Below, piece by piece: positions 1 through 7,310 of a DNA stretch of 58,106 nt; within the stretch, counting starts at the first letter, position 1; each line of letters opens with the position of its first letter. Both the position numbers and the translations under genes were made by a program. Origin of the DNA: Bordetella parapertussis. Lineage in GTDB: Bacteria; Pseudomonadota; Gammaproteobacteria; Burkholderiales; SG8-41. The notes beneath the pieces were generated by a model. It searched no databases. It was given only the letters and a program-made list of their open reading frames with translations, and had not been told where the DNA came from. The DNA is taken from NCBI GenBank assembly GCA_945861275.1, contig CAMATZ010000039.1:1-58106 (forward strand), given 5' to 3'.

Positions 1-306
1 ACGTTCGACGACTACAGCACCTACTCCGAACGCGCCAAGACGGTGGTCGGCCCGCTCGTTGTGGACCTCTTGGGCTTGGGCCAGACCGTCGTGATGGACT
101 ATCCCGCGAACACCAAGCGTGCGCGCTTGTGGCTCCGTTCGCTATACGAGTCGGCGAGCGCGCAGCATGTGCTGCACTATTTATCTACACCGGATGAGAT
201 TTGCTTGAAACGCATTGACAAGCGGAACATTCAGCGGCCTGAAGGTTCGTACCACCTCACGAAGGATGACTTCGATTATGTTTCGTCGTTCTTTGAGGCT
301 CCCTAA
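1..306 (+). CDS. AAA/P-loop kinase-like protein, C-terminal part
   Basis: The gene enters from the left edge: the frame is open from base 1 and stops at TAA 304-306, so about 101 codons are visible and the start and Walker A loop lie outside the window. The visible part resembles the C-terminal half of small ATP-binding kinase-like proteins of the AAA_33/zeta-toxin type: a hydrophobic strand ending in VVMDYPANT, a helix, then a strand with LSTPDEICLKRIDKRN, which has the look of a lid region with basic residues. The substrate cannot be told. It lies at the head of a row of same-strand passenger genes separated by attC-like sites, so it is probably a cassette gene. The family call is moderate because the key motif is missing. 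Confidence 0.6.
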   Translation, partial: TFDDYSTYSERAKTVVGPLVVDLLGLGQTVVMDYPANTKRARLWLRSLYESASAQHVLHYLSTPDEICLKRIDKRNIQRPEGSYHLTKDDFDYVSSFFEAP

Positions 307-429
307 GAGGGTGAGGGCTTCAAGGTCGAGATACACGCTGCTGCAGATGCCTGAGCAACGACAGCGTCAGCCAGCAGCAGACGGGAGTCGCTGGCTTGCG
401 GGCGCAGAAGGTGACGCCTTTAGCTGGTG

Positions 430-498
430 CGGACGGGCGGCAAGCACTGCACTTTGTTTTGAGGTTGTGCGCGCCCGCCGCACAGCATGACGTTATAC
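430..498 (+). other. Possible attC site after the kinase cassette
   Basis: The stretch can fold into a long imperfect hairpin (a GCGGACGGGCGG arm against CGCCCGCCGCAC) and ends in GTTATAC at 492-498, close to the integron core GTTRRRY. The left core (RYYYAAC) is not clear. The site sits between two same-strand passenger genes, where an attC would be expected. Low confidence alone; the better sites downstream support it. Confidence 0.3.
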
Positions 499-538
499 GT
501 CTTGAGCACATAAGGCACACAGTGGTAACATCTTAGGC

Positions 539-817
539 GTGAAGCCTATGAGATGGAACGCCGAGAAAAGCCTTTCGCTTAAAGCGGAACGTGGCATCTC
601 ATTCGAGGAAGTTCTTTCCGCCATCTCGCAGGGCGGTCTTCTCAGGGTAATGGATCACCCGAACCGGGCAAAGTACCGGCATCAGAAAGTGCTTGTGGTA
701 CGGATACGTGACTATGCATACCTCGTTCCTTGCGTTGAAAGTGAAAATGAGATTTTCTTGAAGAGCATCATGCCGAGCCGCAAGGCGACTCGGGATTTCT
801 TATCGGGAGACAAGTGA
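539..817 (+). CDS. BrnT-like toxin of a type II toxin-antitoxin pair
   Basis: A 92-residue protein with the family pattern of small BrnT/DUF4258-like toxins: N-terminal RWNAEKSLSLKAERGISFEEV, a central hydrophobic strand KVLVVRIRDYAYLVP, and C-terminal FLKSIMPSRKATRDFL. Such toxins are RNase-like, but no assay-defined residues can be assigned here. The next gene starts two bases after this stop and encodes a matching antitoxin, so the pair is one transcription unit with the toxin first. GTG 539 is chosen because it gives the usual length ahead of the RWN motif; ATG 548 is possible. The pair is flanked by attC-like sites and is probably one integron cassette, a common setting for such modules. 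Confidence 0.8.
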   Translation: MKPMRWNAEKSLSLKAERGISFEEVLSAISQGGLLRVMDHPNRAKYRHQKVLVVRIRDYAYLVPCVESENEIFLKSIMPSRKATRDFLSGDK

Positions 818-818
818 C

Positions 819-1145
819 ATGAACGGCGAGCGGCTTTTGGAACAGGAAATTCTTGCCTCTTTCGAGCGCGGGGAATGGGGTCCAGTACGGAACCAGAAAG
901 GCGAGATTGCGCGGCTCACGGCCGCAGCGGGCGCGACGTTGCTCAAGAACAAGCGGGTCAACATCAGAATTTCATCGCAGGATCTGGAGGGCTTACAGGC
1001 TAAGGCCGCGGAGGAAGGCGTTCCGTATCAGACGCTAATGTCGAGCGTCCTGCACAAGTTTGTGTCGGGTCGTTTGGCCGATACGCAAAGCCGTATAACT
1101 ACGCGCCCAGCACGGACGCGCGCAAAGTCGGCGCGCACCGGTTAG
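819..1145 (+). CDS. CopG/COG5304-type antitoxin
   Basis: A 108-residue partner of the upstream toxin. It has an N-terminal toxin-contacting arm (EQEILASFERGEW), then a ribbon-helix-helix type segment KRVNIRISSQDLEGLQAKAAEEG followed by VPYQTLMSSVLHKFVSGRL, which is highly typical of this antitoxin family. It should neutralise the toxin and repress the pair's promoter. The start ATG 819 lies two bases after the toxin stop, implying coupled translation. The last 15 or so codons are basic and low in complexity and overlap the attC site at 1093-1158, so the C-terminal tail is probably a by-product of cassette structure. Confidence 0.8.
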   Translation: MNGERLLEQEILASFERGEWGPVRNQKGEIARLTAAAGATLLKNKRVNIRISSQDLEGLQAKAAEEGVPYQTLMSSVLHKFVSGRLADTQSRITTRPARTRAKSARTG

Positions 1146-1158
1146 CGCTACGTTATAT
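1093..1158 (+). other. attC-like recombination site after the TA cassette
   Basis: The left core GTATAAC (1093-1099) and right core GTTATAT (1152-1158) are near mirror images. Between them the arms TACGCGCCCAGCACGGACGC and GTCGGCGCGCACCGGTTAGC pair imperfectly around a GCAAA turn. Spacing (66 bp) and placement between two same-strand genes fit an attC; the core departs from GTTRRRY at one position. Confidence 0.5.
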
Positions 1159-1179
1159 GACAAGAACGCTCATCTCCGC

Positions 1180-1872
1180 ATGAATGTCCTGCTCGACCTC
1201 GACGGCACATTGACCGATCCGCGAGAGGGCATAGTCGGCTGCATCAAGTACGCCCTGAATGAACTAGCGCATGGTTGTCCAAGCGATTCAGAACTCAGCC
1301 GTTACATTGGTCCGCCGCTCCACGACACCTTCAGCGAGCTCTTGAGTTCCACCGATTCGGCGAGAATCAACACTGCGGTGGCGTTGTACAGAGAACGTTT
1401 TGCAGTCACGGGGATGTTCGAAAACTCGGTGTACCCGGGCATCACCGAAGCGCTATCGGATCTCCAGGAATTGGGTGCCGTTCTCTATGTGGCGACTTCA
1501 AAACCTCAGGTGTACGCTTTCAAAATAGTCGAACACTTCGGGCTTGGTGAATTCTTCCGTGCCGTGTACGGTAGCGAGCTCGATGGCACACGCTCAAACA
1601 AGGCGGATCTAATCGCCCACATCCTGAAAACCGAGTCGCTATCGCCTGGCTCAACTTGCATGGTCGGGGATCGTTTGCATGACATGGTTGGCGCTAAAGC
1701 CAACAGCGTGTTTCCGGTCGGGGTGCTGTGGGGTTATGGGTCGCGGGATGAACTCGTTTCTGGAGGTGCCGCTGCTCTTTGCGAATCGCCTGTGATGCTC
1801 TGCCACGTATTATCAAATAACCCCGCGCTGAAGTGGACCGCAGCAAGCGGCGCTCGCTGCCCTCCGCATTGA
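1180..1872 (+). CDS. HAD-superfamily hydrolase, phosphoglycolate phosphatase-like
   Basis: A 230-residue haloacid dehalogenase-type phosphatase. Motif I is DLDGTLTD near residue 6 (nucleophile Asp and acid Asp), motif II the Thr/Ser of VATSKP, motif III the Lys of the RSNKADL segment, and motif IV VGDRLHDMVGAK. The cap lies between motifs I and II, so it is a C1-type enzyme like Gph or PpaX. The substrate is not predictable. Residues after about 213 (NPALKWTAAS onward) are not HAD sequence: they are read-through of an attC-like site, a familiar feature of cassette genes. ATG 1180 lies 22 bp after the previous attC end, as expected for a cassette. Confidence 0.85.
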   Translation: MNVLLDLDGTLTDPREGIVGCIKYALNELAHGCPSDSELSRYIGPPLHDTFSELLSSTDSARINTAVALYRERFAVTGMFENSVYPGITEALSDLQELGAVLYVATSKPQVYAFKIVEHFGLGEFFRAVYGSELDGTRSNKADLIAHILKTESLSPGSTCMVGDRLHDMVGAKANSVFPVGVLWGYGSRDELVSGGAAALCESPVMLCHVLSNNPALKWTAASGARCPPH

Positions 1873-1874
1873 GG
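1815..1874 (+). other. Degenerate attC-like site overlapping the HAD gene end
   Basis: AAATAAC (1815-1821) resembles the left core. AACCCCGCGCTGAAGTGGAC then GCGGCGCTCGCTGCCC give the two arms, and ATTGAGG (1868-1874) takes the place of GTTRRRY. The HAD stop codon lies inside the right core. It looks decayed but has the right size and order. Confidence 0.45.
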
Positions 1875-1880
1875 ATCACT

Positions 1881-1967
1881 ATGCTGAAAGGAAGTTGCCT
1901 CTGTGGGGCGCCGTGGTACGAAATCACCGACGCTCTTCCACAATTCAAAACCCTGCCGCCCTCATGA
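1881..1967 (+). pseudogene. Remnant of a GFA-family gene
   Basis: A 28-codon reading frame begins with MLKGSCLCGAPWYEIT, which is the N-terminal signature of GFA (glutathione-dependent formaldehyde-activating enzyme-like) proteins, including the first zinc cysteine pair CLCG. GFA proteins are about 120-150 residues; here the frame leaves the family after about 16 residues and stops at TGA 1965-1967. It sits exactly between two attC-like sites, so it is probably a cassette whose gene has lost most of its body. No function is expected. Confidence 0.6.
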
Positions 1968-1974
1968 TCCCGAT

Positions 1975-2073
1975 CCCCGACCCATCGTTCCAGGGGATCG
2001 CCGAGAAGCAAAGCTTCTCGGTTCCTTATGAGCCTTCGGCTCTCCGGCGGCCTCTGAACTTGCTACGTTGGGC
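1975..2073 (+). other. attC site upstream of aqpZ
   Basis: The left arm CCCCGACCCATCGTTCCAG closely parallels the left arm of the site at 2801-2858. A perfect 9-bp stem CCGAGAAGC-AAA-GCTTCTCGG (2001-2021) and a small GAGCC/GGCTC hairpin lie inside, and the right end GTTGGGC (2067-2073) matches GTTRRRY exactly. At 99 bp it is within the attC size range. It bounds the remnant GFA cassette on one side and the aqpZ cassette on the other. Confidence 0.6.
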
Positions 2074-2115
2074 GTCTTTGGCTCACAATCTGTCCACTCA
2101 CACAAGGAGAAACAA

Positions 2116-2805
2116 ATGAAACAATATAGTGCGGAGTTTCTTGGAACATTCTGGTTGGTTCTCGGTGGATGCGGTAGCGCTGTACTCGCTGCCGCATTTC
2201 CGAATGTGGGCATTGGCCTGCATGGCGTTTCTCTTGCTTTCGGCTTGACTGTTCTTACCATGGCATTTGCCATCGGGCACATCTCCGGCTGCCACCTGAA
2301 CCCGGCAGTCTCCGTCGGCCTCTGGGCGGGCGGTCGCTTTCCTGCAGCCAAGCTCGCCCCCTACATCGTGGCGCAAGTGCTCGGCGCAGTTGTAGCGGGC
2401 GGAGTGCTGTACGTCATTGCGAGCGGTGCACCTGGGTTCGATGTATCCAAGGGTTTTGCCTCGAACGGCTACGGAGCGCATTCACCAGGCGGCTACTCGC
2501 TGATGGCGGCGCTGGTCACTGAGGTGGTCATGACCATGTTTTTTCTGTTAGTCATTCTGGGGGCTACTGACAAGCGTGCCCCGGCAGGCTTTGCGCCCAT
2601 CGCCATCGGCCTTGCACTGACGCTCATCCATCTCATCAGCATCCCGGTGACCAACACTTCGGTCAATCCCGCACGAAGCACAGGGGTAGCTCTGTTTGTC
2701 GGAGATTGGGCTGTTGCTCAGCTTTGGCTTTTCTGGCTCGCTCCAATCGTTGGTGGGGTGCTCGGGGCAATGACCTATCGATTCATCGCCAGCGAGGAAA
2801 GCTGA
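2116..2805 (+). CDS. aqpZ: Aquaporin Z
   Basis: A 229-residue water channel of the MIP family, nearly the same length as Escherichia coli AqpZ and similar throughout. Both pore motifs are present: HLNPAVS in the first half and SVNPARS in the second, with the selectivity-filter Arg after the second NPA. Six membrane helices with two half-helices are evident. It should carry water across the inner membrane during osmotic shifts. ATG 2116 is preceded by a good AAGGAGA. The gene begins 43 bp after one attC-like core (2067-2073) and its stop codon lies in the left core of the next (2801-2807), so it behaves as a complete integron cassette, an unusual home for this gene. Confidence 0.93.
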   Translation: MKQYSAEFLGTFWLVLGGCGSAVLAAAFPNVGIGLHGVSLAFGLTVLTMAFAIGHISGCHLNPAVSVGLWAGGRFPAAKLAPYIVAQVLGAVVAGGVLYVIASGAPGFDVSKGFASNGYGAHSPGGYSLMAALVTEVVMTMFFLLVILGATDKRAPAGFAPIAIGLALTLIHLISIPVTNTSVNPARSTGVALFVGDWAVAQLWLFWLAPIVGGVLGAMTYRFIASEES

Positions 2806-2858
2806 ACCCTTCGTTCCAGCCGACCGCCTACGGCGGCGGCTGCACTCAAAGGTTAGAG
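2801..2858 (+). other. attC site after aqpZ
   Basis: The 58-bp element has GCTGAAC (2801-2807) as left core, the arm CCCTTCGTTCCAGCCGACCG, a GGCGGCGGCTG arm opposite, CACTCAAAG, and GTTAGAG (2852-2858) as right core. The order and arm sequences are those of the short attC type common in environmental integrons. It is the last such site of this plus-strand block. Confidence 0.75.
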
Positions 2859-2865
2859 CAAGCTT

Positions 2866-3004
2866 AGCCCGGAAGAAACGCAGCGCATTCCGGGATTACA
2901 TCCGGGCACGGGTGCTTTCGACGGACTGGGCGTGCCCGCCGCACGAAGGCGGATTGGGTGAGTGATGTAGTGATTCCCGGAATACGCGGCGCTCCTTCCG
3001 GGCT
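2866..3004. repeat. Inverted pair of a 31-bp dispersed repeat
   Basis: AGCCCGGAAG...ATTCCGGGAT (2866-2896) returns as an inverted copy at 2974-3004. A third copy is at 6979-7009. Each unit is itself palindromic at the ends (CCCGGAA/TTCCGGG). This is a REP-like intergenic element; the 264-bp gap between aqpZ and the next gene holds nothing else recognised. Confidence 0.7.
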
Positions 3005-3069
3005 ACGCGTATTGCGTGATACAGTGACTTTTCCGTAACCGGGCGCGATTGCGCCGTGGGGAGGGTTCC

Positions 3070-3426
3070 ATGCTGCATCTGTTGATGTCGTTCGTTCTCG
3101 CATGCTGGTTTGTGCCGATCGCCCTGGCGCAAAACGCAAATCCGCCGGTGGTTCCGGTGGAAAAAGCGGCGTTCCATGTGCCGGTGTTCCAGAACGAATA
3201 CGTGACCGTACTGAATGTATTTATTCCGCCGAACCGCGCGTCGGGGTATCACCGGCACACGCTCGATTCGGTGGGTGTGCTGCTGGCGGACGCCGAGCGT
3301 ACCGGCCAGCCGCTCGGTGACAAGCTGATTGTGGCGGCGCGGCGGCCACGCGGGTCGGTGAGTTTGTTGAGTTTGAGTTCAAGTGAGGTGGCGCGGAATT
3401 TCGCATCGCAGGGATTAGCGGATTGA
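3070..3426 (+). CDS. Exported cupin-like protein, probably truncated
   Basis: A 118-residue protein starting with a signal peptide (MLHLLMSFVLACWFVPIALAQ, cleavage after ALA). The mature part FHVPVFQNEYVTVLNVFIPP and GYHRHTLDSV match the first half of a single-domain cupin, with the HxH of the metal-site motif. The family usually continues with a second motif and an aromatic C-terminus; here the protein stops soon after EVARNFASQG. The end therefore looks shortened, possibly by a point mutation. The start ATG 3070 is chosen because it begins the signal peptide. Function unknown; it stands alone upstream of a lactonase gene. Confidence 0.55.
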   Translation: MLHLLMSFVLACWFVPIALAQNANPPVVPVEKAAFHVPVFQNEYVTVLNVFIPPNRASGYHRHTLDSVGVLLADAERTGQPLGDKLIVAARRPRGSVSLLSLSSSEVARNFASQGLAD

Positions 3427-3498
3427 AATTTGTAGATTATCCTTATAAAACAAATGCTTGTGTATCTTACGCGCAATAATTAGACCAGGGAGAATCGC

Positions 3499-4521
3499 AT
3501 GCAATCGCCAATGAGCATTTCACGCCGCCAGTTATTGAAGTCCGCTGCTGCCGCCGCTTGCGTAGCTGCGAGCGGTGGCTTCAGTCGCGCGTGGGCGCAG
3601 GGCGCTCAGCGCATCGAGCGGCTGGATCCGGCGCTGGATCGCATACTCTCCGTGTCGCAGCCGATTCGCGAACTGGGCAGCGGCTACGGCGGCACCATGG
3701 GGCCTGCGGAAGGGCCGCTGTGGTGGAAGGAAGGCGGTTACCTTTTGTTCAACGATATCCACAACGACCGGCGCATGAAGTACACGCCGGGCCAGGGTGT
3801 GGCCCTGGTCAAGCAGGGTGTGAACCGCGCCAATGGATTGACGCGCGACATGAAAGGCCGGCTGGTTTCGTGCGAGCACGATACGCGGCGCGTTACACGG
3901 GAAGAACTCGACGGCAGCCTCACGGTGGTTGCCAACCAATTTCAAGGCAAGCGCCTCTCCCGCCCCAACGACGTGATCGTCAAATCCGACGGCAGCATGT
4001 ACTTCACCGATCCGAATCACAACCTGGTGCCGCCGCAGTGGGATATTCAGCATCCCGGTGTCTATCGCGCGACGCCGGACCTCGGCACGCTGACGCTGGT
4101 GTCCGACAGCTTCGTCGGCCCCAACGGCCTGACGTTTTCACCTGACGAAAGCGTGCTGTATATCAACGACATCCGGCGCAATCACATTCGTGCTTTCAAC
4201 ATGCTGCCCAACGGTCTGCCGGCGAAGCAAAGCGACCGTGTATTCGCCGATCTGAGCGGAGCGGAACCGGGAGGGGCCGATGGCATGAAGGTGGATATCG
4301 AAGGCAATGTGTTTTGCGGCGGATCGGGCGGCCTGTGGATCATGGATGCCAAGGGCAAGAAGCTCGGCCGCATCGTGCACGGTCAACCTGCCACCACCAA
4401 CGTGGCGTTTGGCGGCGACGACTGGAAAACGCTGTACATCACCACCCGCTCGCATTTGCTGGCGGTCAATGTGAATATTCCCGGCATGCCGGTGCCGACC
4501 ACGGCGACGGTGAAGAAGTAA
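3499..4521 (+). CDS. SMP-30/gluconolactonase-family protein, Tat-exported
   Basis: A 340-residue protein with a twin-arginine leader (SRRQLLKSAAAAACVAASGG) and cleavage near AWAQ, so it is probably folded before export to the periplasm. The six-bladed propeller signatures of SMP-30/lactonases are present: AEGPLWW with the metal Glu, RPNDVIV with the metal Asn, and NGLTFSPDE with the catalytic Asp. Members open lactones of sugars or of ring-cleavage products. A good AGGGAGA precedes ATG 3499. It is followed 50 bp later by an exported amidohydrolase on the same strand, and the two may act in sequence on a lactone or dicarboxylate. Confidence 0.85.
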   Translation: MQSPMSISRRQLLKSAAAAACVAASGGFSRAWAQGAQRIERLDPALDRILSVSQPIRELGSGYGGTMGPAEGPLWWKEGGYLLFNDIHNDRRMKYTPGQGVALVKQGVNRANGLTRDMKGRLVSCEHDTRRVTREELDGSLTVVANQFQGKRLSRPNDVIVKSDGSMYFTDPNHNLVPPQWDIQHPGVYRATPDLGTLTLVSDSFVGPNGLTFSPDESVLYINDIRRNHIRAFNMLPNGLPAKQSDRVFADLSGAEPGGADGMKVDIEGNVFCGGSGGLWIMDAKGKKLGRIVHGQPATTNVAFGGDDWKTLYITTRSHLLAVNVNIPGMPVPTTATVKK

Positions 4522-4571
4522 CCGCACAGTAACGACAGTAAGTCGAGTTTATCCACAACCAGAGGATCACC

Positions 4572-5519
4572 ATGATCAGCAGACGCGAATTCACGCTCGC
4601 TACAGTAGCCGCCGGCGCCCTTGCACACAGCCCGTTCAGTTTTGCCAAAGCATCGCAACCCAGCACCGCAGTGAATTTCGATGTGCCCGCCGGTGCGTGC
4701 GACTGCCACACGCATATCCATGGCGATCCTGCAAAGTATCCGTGGTTCGCGGGGCGCACCTATACGCCCGAGGAAGCGTTGCCGGCTGAGATGTCGGCGC
4801 TGCACAAGGCGCTCAAGATCCAGCGCGTGGTGATCGTGACGCCCAGTGTTTACGGCACCGACAACTCGGCGAGCACCTACGGCATGCAGGCGCGTGGCAA
4901 GGACGCGCGCGGCGTGGCGGTGATCGGCGACAAGACCACCGAAGGTGAACTCGACCATCTCGCGAGCGTTGGCTACAAGGGCATCCGCCTCAACCTTTCC
5001 ACCAGCGGCGTCAATGATCCCGCCGTGGCGCGCAAGCGCTTTTTGGCGGCTGCCGAGCGCGTGAAAAGCCGCGGCTGGCATGTGCAGCTCAATACATCGC
5101 TGGCGGTTATTTCCGCGATGAAGGATGCGCTCGCCACTTCACCGGTGCCGATAGTGTTCGATCACTACGGCGGCGCCAAAGAAGAACTCGGCGTGACGCA
5201 GCCCGGCTTTTCCGACTTGGTGGATTTGGTGAAATCCGGCAAGGCCTTCGTGAAAATTTCCGTTACCGCAGGCCCGCGTCAGAACTACGGTCATTTCACG
5301 CCACTCGCGCAAATGCTGATCGCGGCCAACGTCGATCGCATACTGTGGGGCACCAACTGGCCGCATCCGAATTCGGCGGGAGGGAGTACGGAGCGCGTGT
5401 CGCCGCTGTGGCCGGTGGATGACGGCCTGGTGTTGAATCTGCTGCCAGCCTGGGCGCCAGATGCGACGGTACGGCGAAAAATTCTGGTGGACAATCCGGC
5501 GAAGCTTTACGGGTTTTAA
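4572..5519 (+). CDS. Amidohydrolase-2 family hydrolase, Tat-exported
   Basis: A 315-residue TIM-barrel hydrolase of the group that includes 2-pyrone-4,6-dicarboxylate lactonase (LigI). The leader SRREFTLATVAAGALAHSPF is twin-arginine type. Motifs: CDCHTHIHGD at the first strand (HxH), FDHYGG in the middle, and ILWGTNWPHPN at the last strand. In LigI-like enzymes the last motif usually carries Asp (GSDWPH); here it is Asn, seen in some relatives, so activity and metal use may differ. It probably hydrolyses a lactone or cyclic dicarboxylate in aromatic breakdown. It follows a lactonase gene on the same strand. Confidence 0.8.
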   Translation: MISRREFTLATVAAGALAHSPFSFAKASQPSTAVNFDVPAGACDCHTHIHGDPAKYPWFAGRTYTPEEALPAEMSALHKALKIQRVVIVTPSVYGTDNSASTYGMQARGKDARGVAVIGDKTTEGELDHLASVGYKGIRLNLSTSGVNDPAVARKRFLAAAERVKSRGWHVQLNTSLAVISAMKDALATSPVPIVFDHYGGAKEELGVTQPGFSDLVDLVKSGKAFVKISVTAGPRQNYGHFTPLAQMLIAANVDRILWGTNWPHPNSAGGSTERVSPLWPVDDGLVLNLLPAWAPDATVRRKILVDNPAKLYGF

Positions 5520-5583
5520 GGAGAAGAAACCGTCACGTTGCGGTTCTCGCTCATCCCCGCTGCCTGTTGCAGAACGCGAGGCA

Positions 5584-5640
5584 GTAGCGTGCGCTGTGCG
5601 CACGATCAAGCAGGTGCTCCGCGCGCACAGCGCACGCTAC
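5584..5640. repeat. Perfect 18-bp inverted repeat
   Basis: GTAGCGTGCGCTGTGCGC (5584-5601) faces its exact complement at 5623-5640 with a 21-bp loop. It lies between two convergent genes and could act as a terminator-like hairpin. It resembles the GTAGGGTGCGCAC repeats found elsewhere in the window. Confidence 0.75.
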
Positions 5641-5676
5641 CTTGCGCGGCTTTAGTTATTAAAGCGGGCGTACTAA

Positions 5677-6687
5677 TCAGCGTACTGCACGCGCCACTGC
5701 CGTCCACTTCTGCAACTCCTCGCGCAACATGGCCCCCAGGGCCTGCGGCGTCGTGGTGCGCGGTTCCAGTCCTTGCGCCAGCAGGGCCTCGCGATTGCCG
5801 CTCACGGATTTCGCAATAGCAACATGCAAGGTATTGACCACGCCGGCGGGCGCGCCTGCCGGCAGCAGTACCGCCATCCACAGCACCGCTTCGTAGTCGG
5901 GTAAGCCTGACTCCATCACGGTCGGTATCGCCGGCGCCGCACTGATACGCCGTGCGCTGGTGACGGCCAGTGCGCGCAAGCGGCCCGTCTGCAGGTGCGG
6001 CAGTGCGGGCGGGATGCTGCCAAACTGCATCTGCACGCGGCCTGCCAGTAAATCGATCAGTGCGGGCGCCGAGCCTTTGTACGGTACATGCGTGAGTTCA
6101 ACTTTCGCGCGCGCCTTAAACAATTCACCCGCAAAGTGCGCCAGGCTTGCGTTGCCCGCCGATGCGTAGTTGAGTTTGCCGGGATGCGCGCGCGCGTGCG
6201 CGATGAGTTCTTTCACGTTGTGCGCGGGAACCGCAGGATGCACCAGCACGAAATACGGTGAATCACCGAGCGGCGTGACCGGTGTGAAATCACGGATCGG
6301 ATGGTAAGCGCCCGTACTCGTGGCCGGTGCAATGGCATGCGTGCTGGTGGTGCCCAGCGCCCAGGTGTAGCCATCGGGCGCGGCGCGCGCGACGATCTCG
6401 ACGCCGATGGCGCCGCTGCCGCCGGAGCGGTTATCGATGACGATTTGCTGGCCCAAATGTTCAGTCGCGCGCTGCGCCACCAGACGTGCCACGGTGTCGG
6501 ATGATCCGCCGGGCGGAAATGGCACCACAAATCGTATCGGCCGCTCGGGGAATGCGGCGTGCGCGCTATGCATCACCAGCCACAGTGCGACGAAAATACT
6601 GCGAGTCGATTGCGGCAGGATTGTTATGTCTCGAAGCAGAACGCAACCGTATTGCCGCAGATGACGAAGAAGGTCGTCTCGTTTCAT
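5677..6687 (-). CDS. Bug-family solute receptor with HicA-derived N-terminus
   Basis: A 336-residue periplasmic receptor for a tripartite tricarboxylate-type transporter. The mature body starts AFPERPIRFVVPFPPGGSSD and has the family motifs DNRSGGSGAIG, APDGYTWAL, HVPYKGSAPALIDLLAG and MESGLPDY. The hydrophobic core before it (SIFVALWLVMHSAHA) is a normal signal core, but the first 19 residues, MKRDDLLRHLRQYGCVLLR, are the N-terminus of a HicA toxin. The ATG overlaps the stop of the upstream hicB in an ATGA, the usual hicB-hicA arrangement. No other convincing ATG exists between the HicA part and the signal core. The gene has apparently captured the hicA start after a deletion. Confidence 0.85.
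   Translation of the reverse strand: MKRDDLLRHLRQYGCVLLRDITILPQSTRSIFVALWLVMHSAHAAFPERPIRFVVPFPPGGSSDTVARLVAQRATEHLGQQIVIDNRSGGSGAIGVEIVARAAPDGYTWALGTTSTHAIAPATSTGAYHPIRDFTPVTPLGDSPYFVLVHPAVPAHNVKELIAHARAHPGKLNYASAGNASLAHFAGELFKARAKVELTHVPYKGSAPALIDLLAGRVQMQFGSIPPALPHLQTGRLRALAVTSARRISAAPAIPTVMESGLPDYEAVLWMAVLLPAGAPAGVVNTLHVAIAKSVSGNREALLAQGLEPRTTTPQALGAMLREELQKWTAVARAVR
6631..6687 (-). pseudogene. hicA 5' remnant
   Basis: The 19 codons MKRDDLLRHLRQYGCVLLR match the start of HicA mRNA-interferase toxins (helix 1 and the turn before the first strand). The catalytic His and the rest of the double-stranded RNA-binding fold are absent; the frame runs on into the Bug receptor gene. The junction is near 6630. 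Confidence 0.7.
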
Positions 6688-6902
6688 GCCGCCGGTAGCA
6701 GCATTTTCTCGCGAATCACTTCTTTTCCCTGAATCGTCTCTTCAGCCAAGGTGCGGTTGGCCTCAAGAATCAATTCAACCGCCTCGGTGAGATTCGCTCG
6801 TACTTCTTCGAGCGTGGCGCCTTGCGTATTAGCGCCGGGAAGTTCTTCCACGAAACCGATATAGCCCTCAGGGACTTTTTCGAACACGGCGGTAAGGTGC
6901 AT
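6684..6902 (-). CDS. hicB: HicB-like antitoxin, orphaned
   Basis: A 72-residue protein of the short HicB type: MHLTAVFEKVPEGYIGFVEE, LPGANTQGATLEEVRANL and TEAVELILEANR follow the partially degraded RNase-H-like fold of HicB. It normally binds and blocks HicA. No separate DNA-binding domain is present. Its stop overlaps the start of the next frame (ATGA), which is where hicA should be, yet only 19 codons of hicA remain, fused to a receptor gene. The antitoxin thus has no toxin to bind here; the pair may still be transcribed together with the receptor. Confidence 0.8.
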   Translation of the reverse strand: MHLTAVFEKVPEGYIGFVEELPGANTQGATLEEVRANLTEAVELILEANRTLAEETIQGKEVIREKMLLPAA

Positions 6903-7310
6903 GACGCCTCCAATTCTCAGTCAATAAATCGCAGTATAGCCCACGCGACAATTCTGCCGCTCAACATCTTATAGAGCGAGCCCGGAAGGAGCGAAGCGAA
7001 TTCCGGGATCGGACAAGGCATGGTTCACTATGGCCGTAGCCGCGTTGCTGGCGTAAGGTACTTCTTCGCGGTCAATCTCCGAGACCGGCGCAGCGAGTAG
7101 GGTGCGCACCGCGCACCATCCACCTACCCTTCGCGTGCGCGTTGCGTGCTCTTGCGTCTGCTGCGCTGATAGCGGGCGTAGGGTGGGCAAAACGTCTTCT
7201 GTTTTGCCCACGCCGTCGAAAGTAAACCACACCGCACCGCGTGGGCACAAAAAGCGTGCCCACCCTACGTTTGCTTGCTCCTCGCAAACGGGGAGAAAGA
7301 CTATATTTCC
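6903..7310. repeat. 408-bp gap filled with dispersed repeats
   Basis: No gene is seen. 6979-7009 is a further copy of the CCCGGAAG...TTCCGGG repeat. 7097-7270 is a cluster of GTAGGGTGCGCACC / CGTAGGGTGGGCAAAACG units and their inverted partners (GTTTTGCCCACGCC, GCGTGCCCACCCTACG), able to form two or more long hairpins. The promoter of hicB should lie near 6910-6960. Confidence 0.65.
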
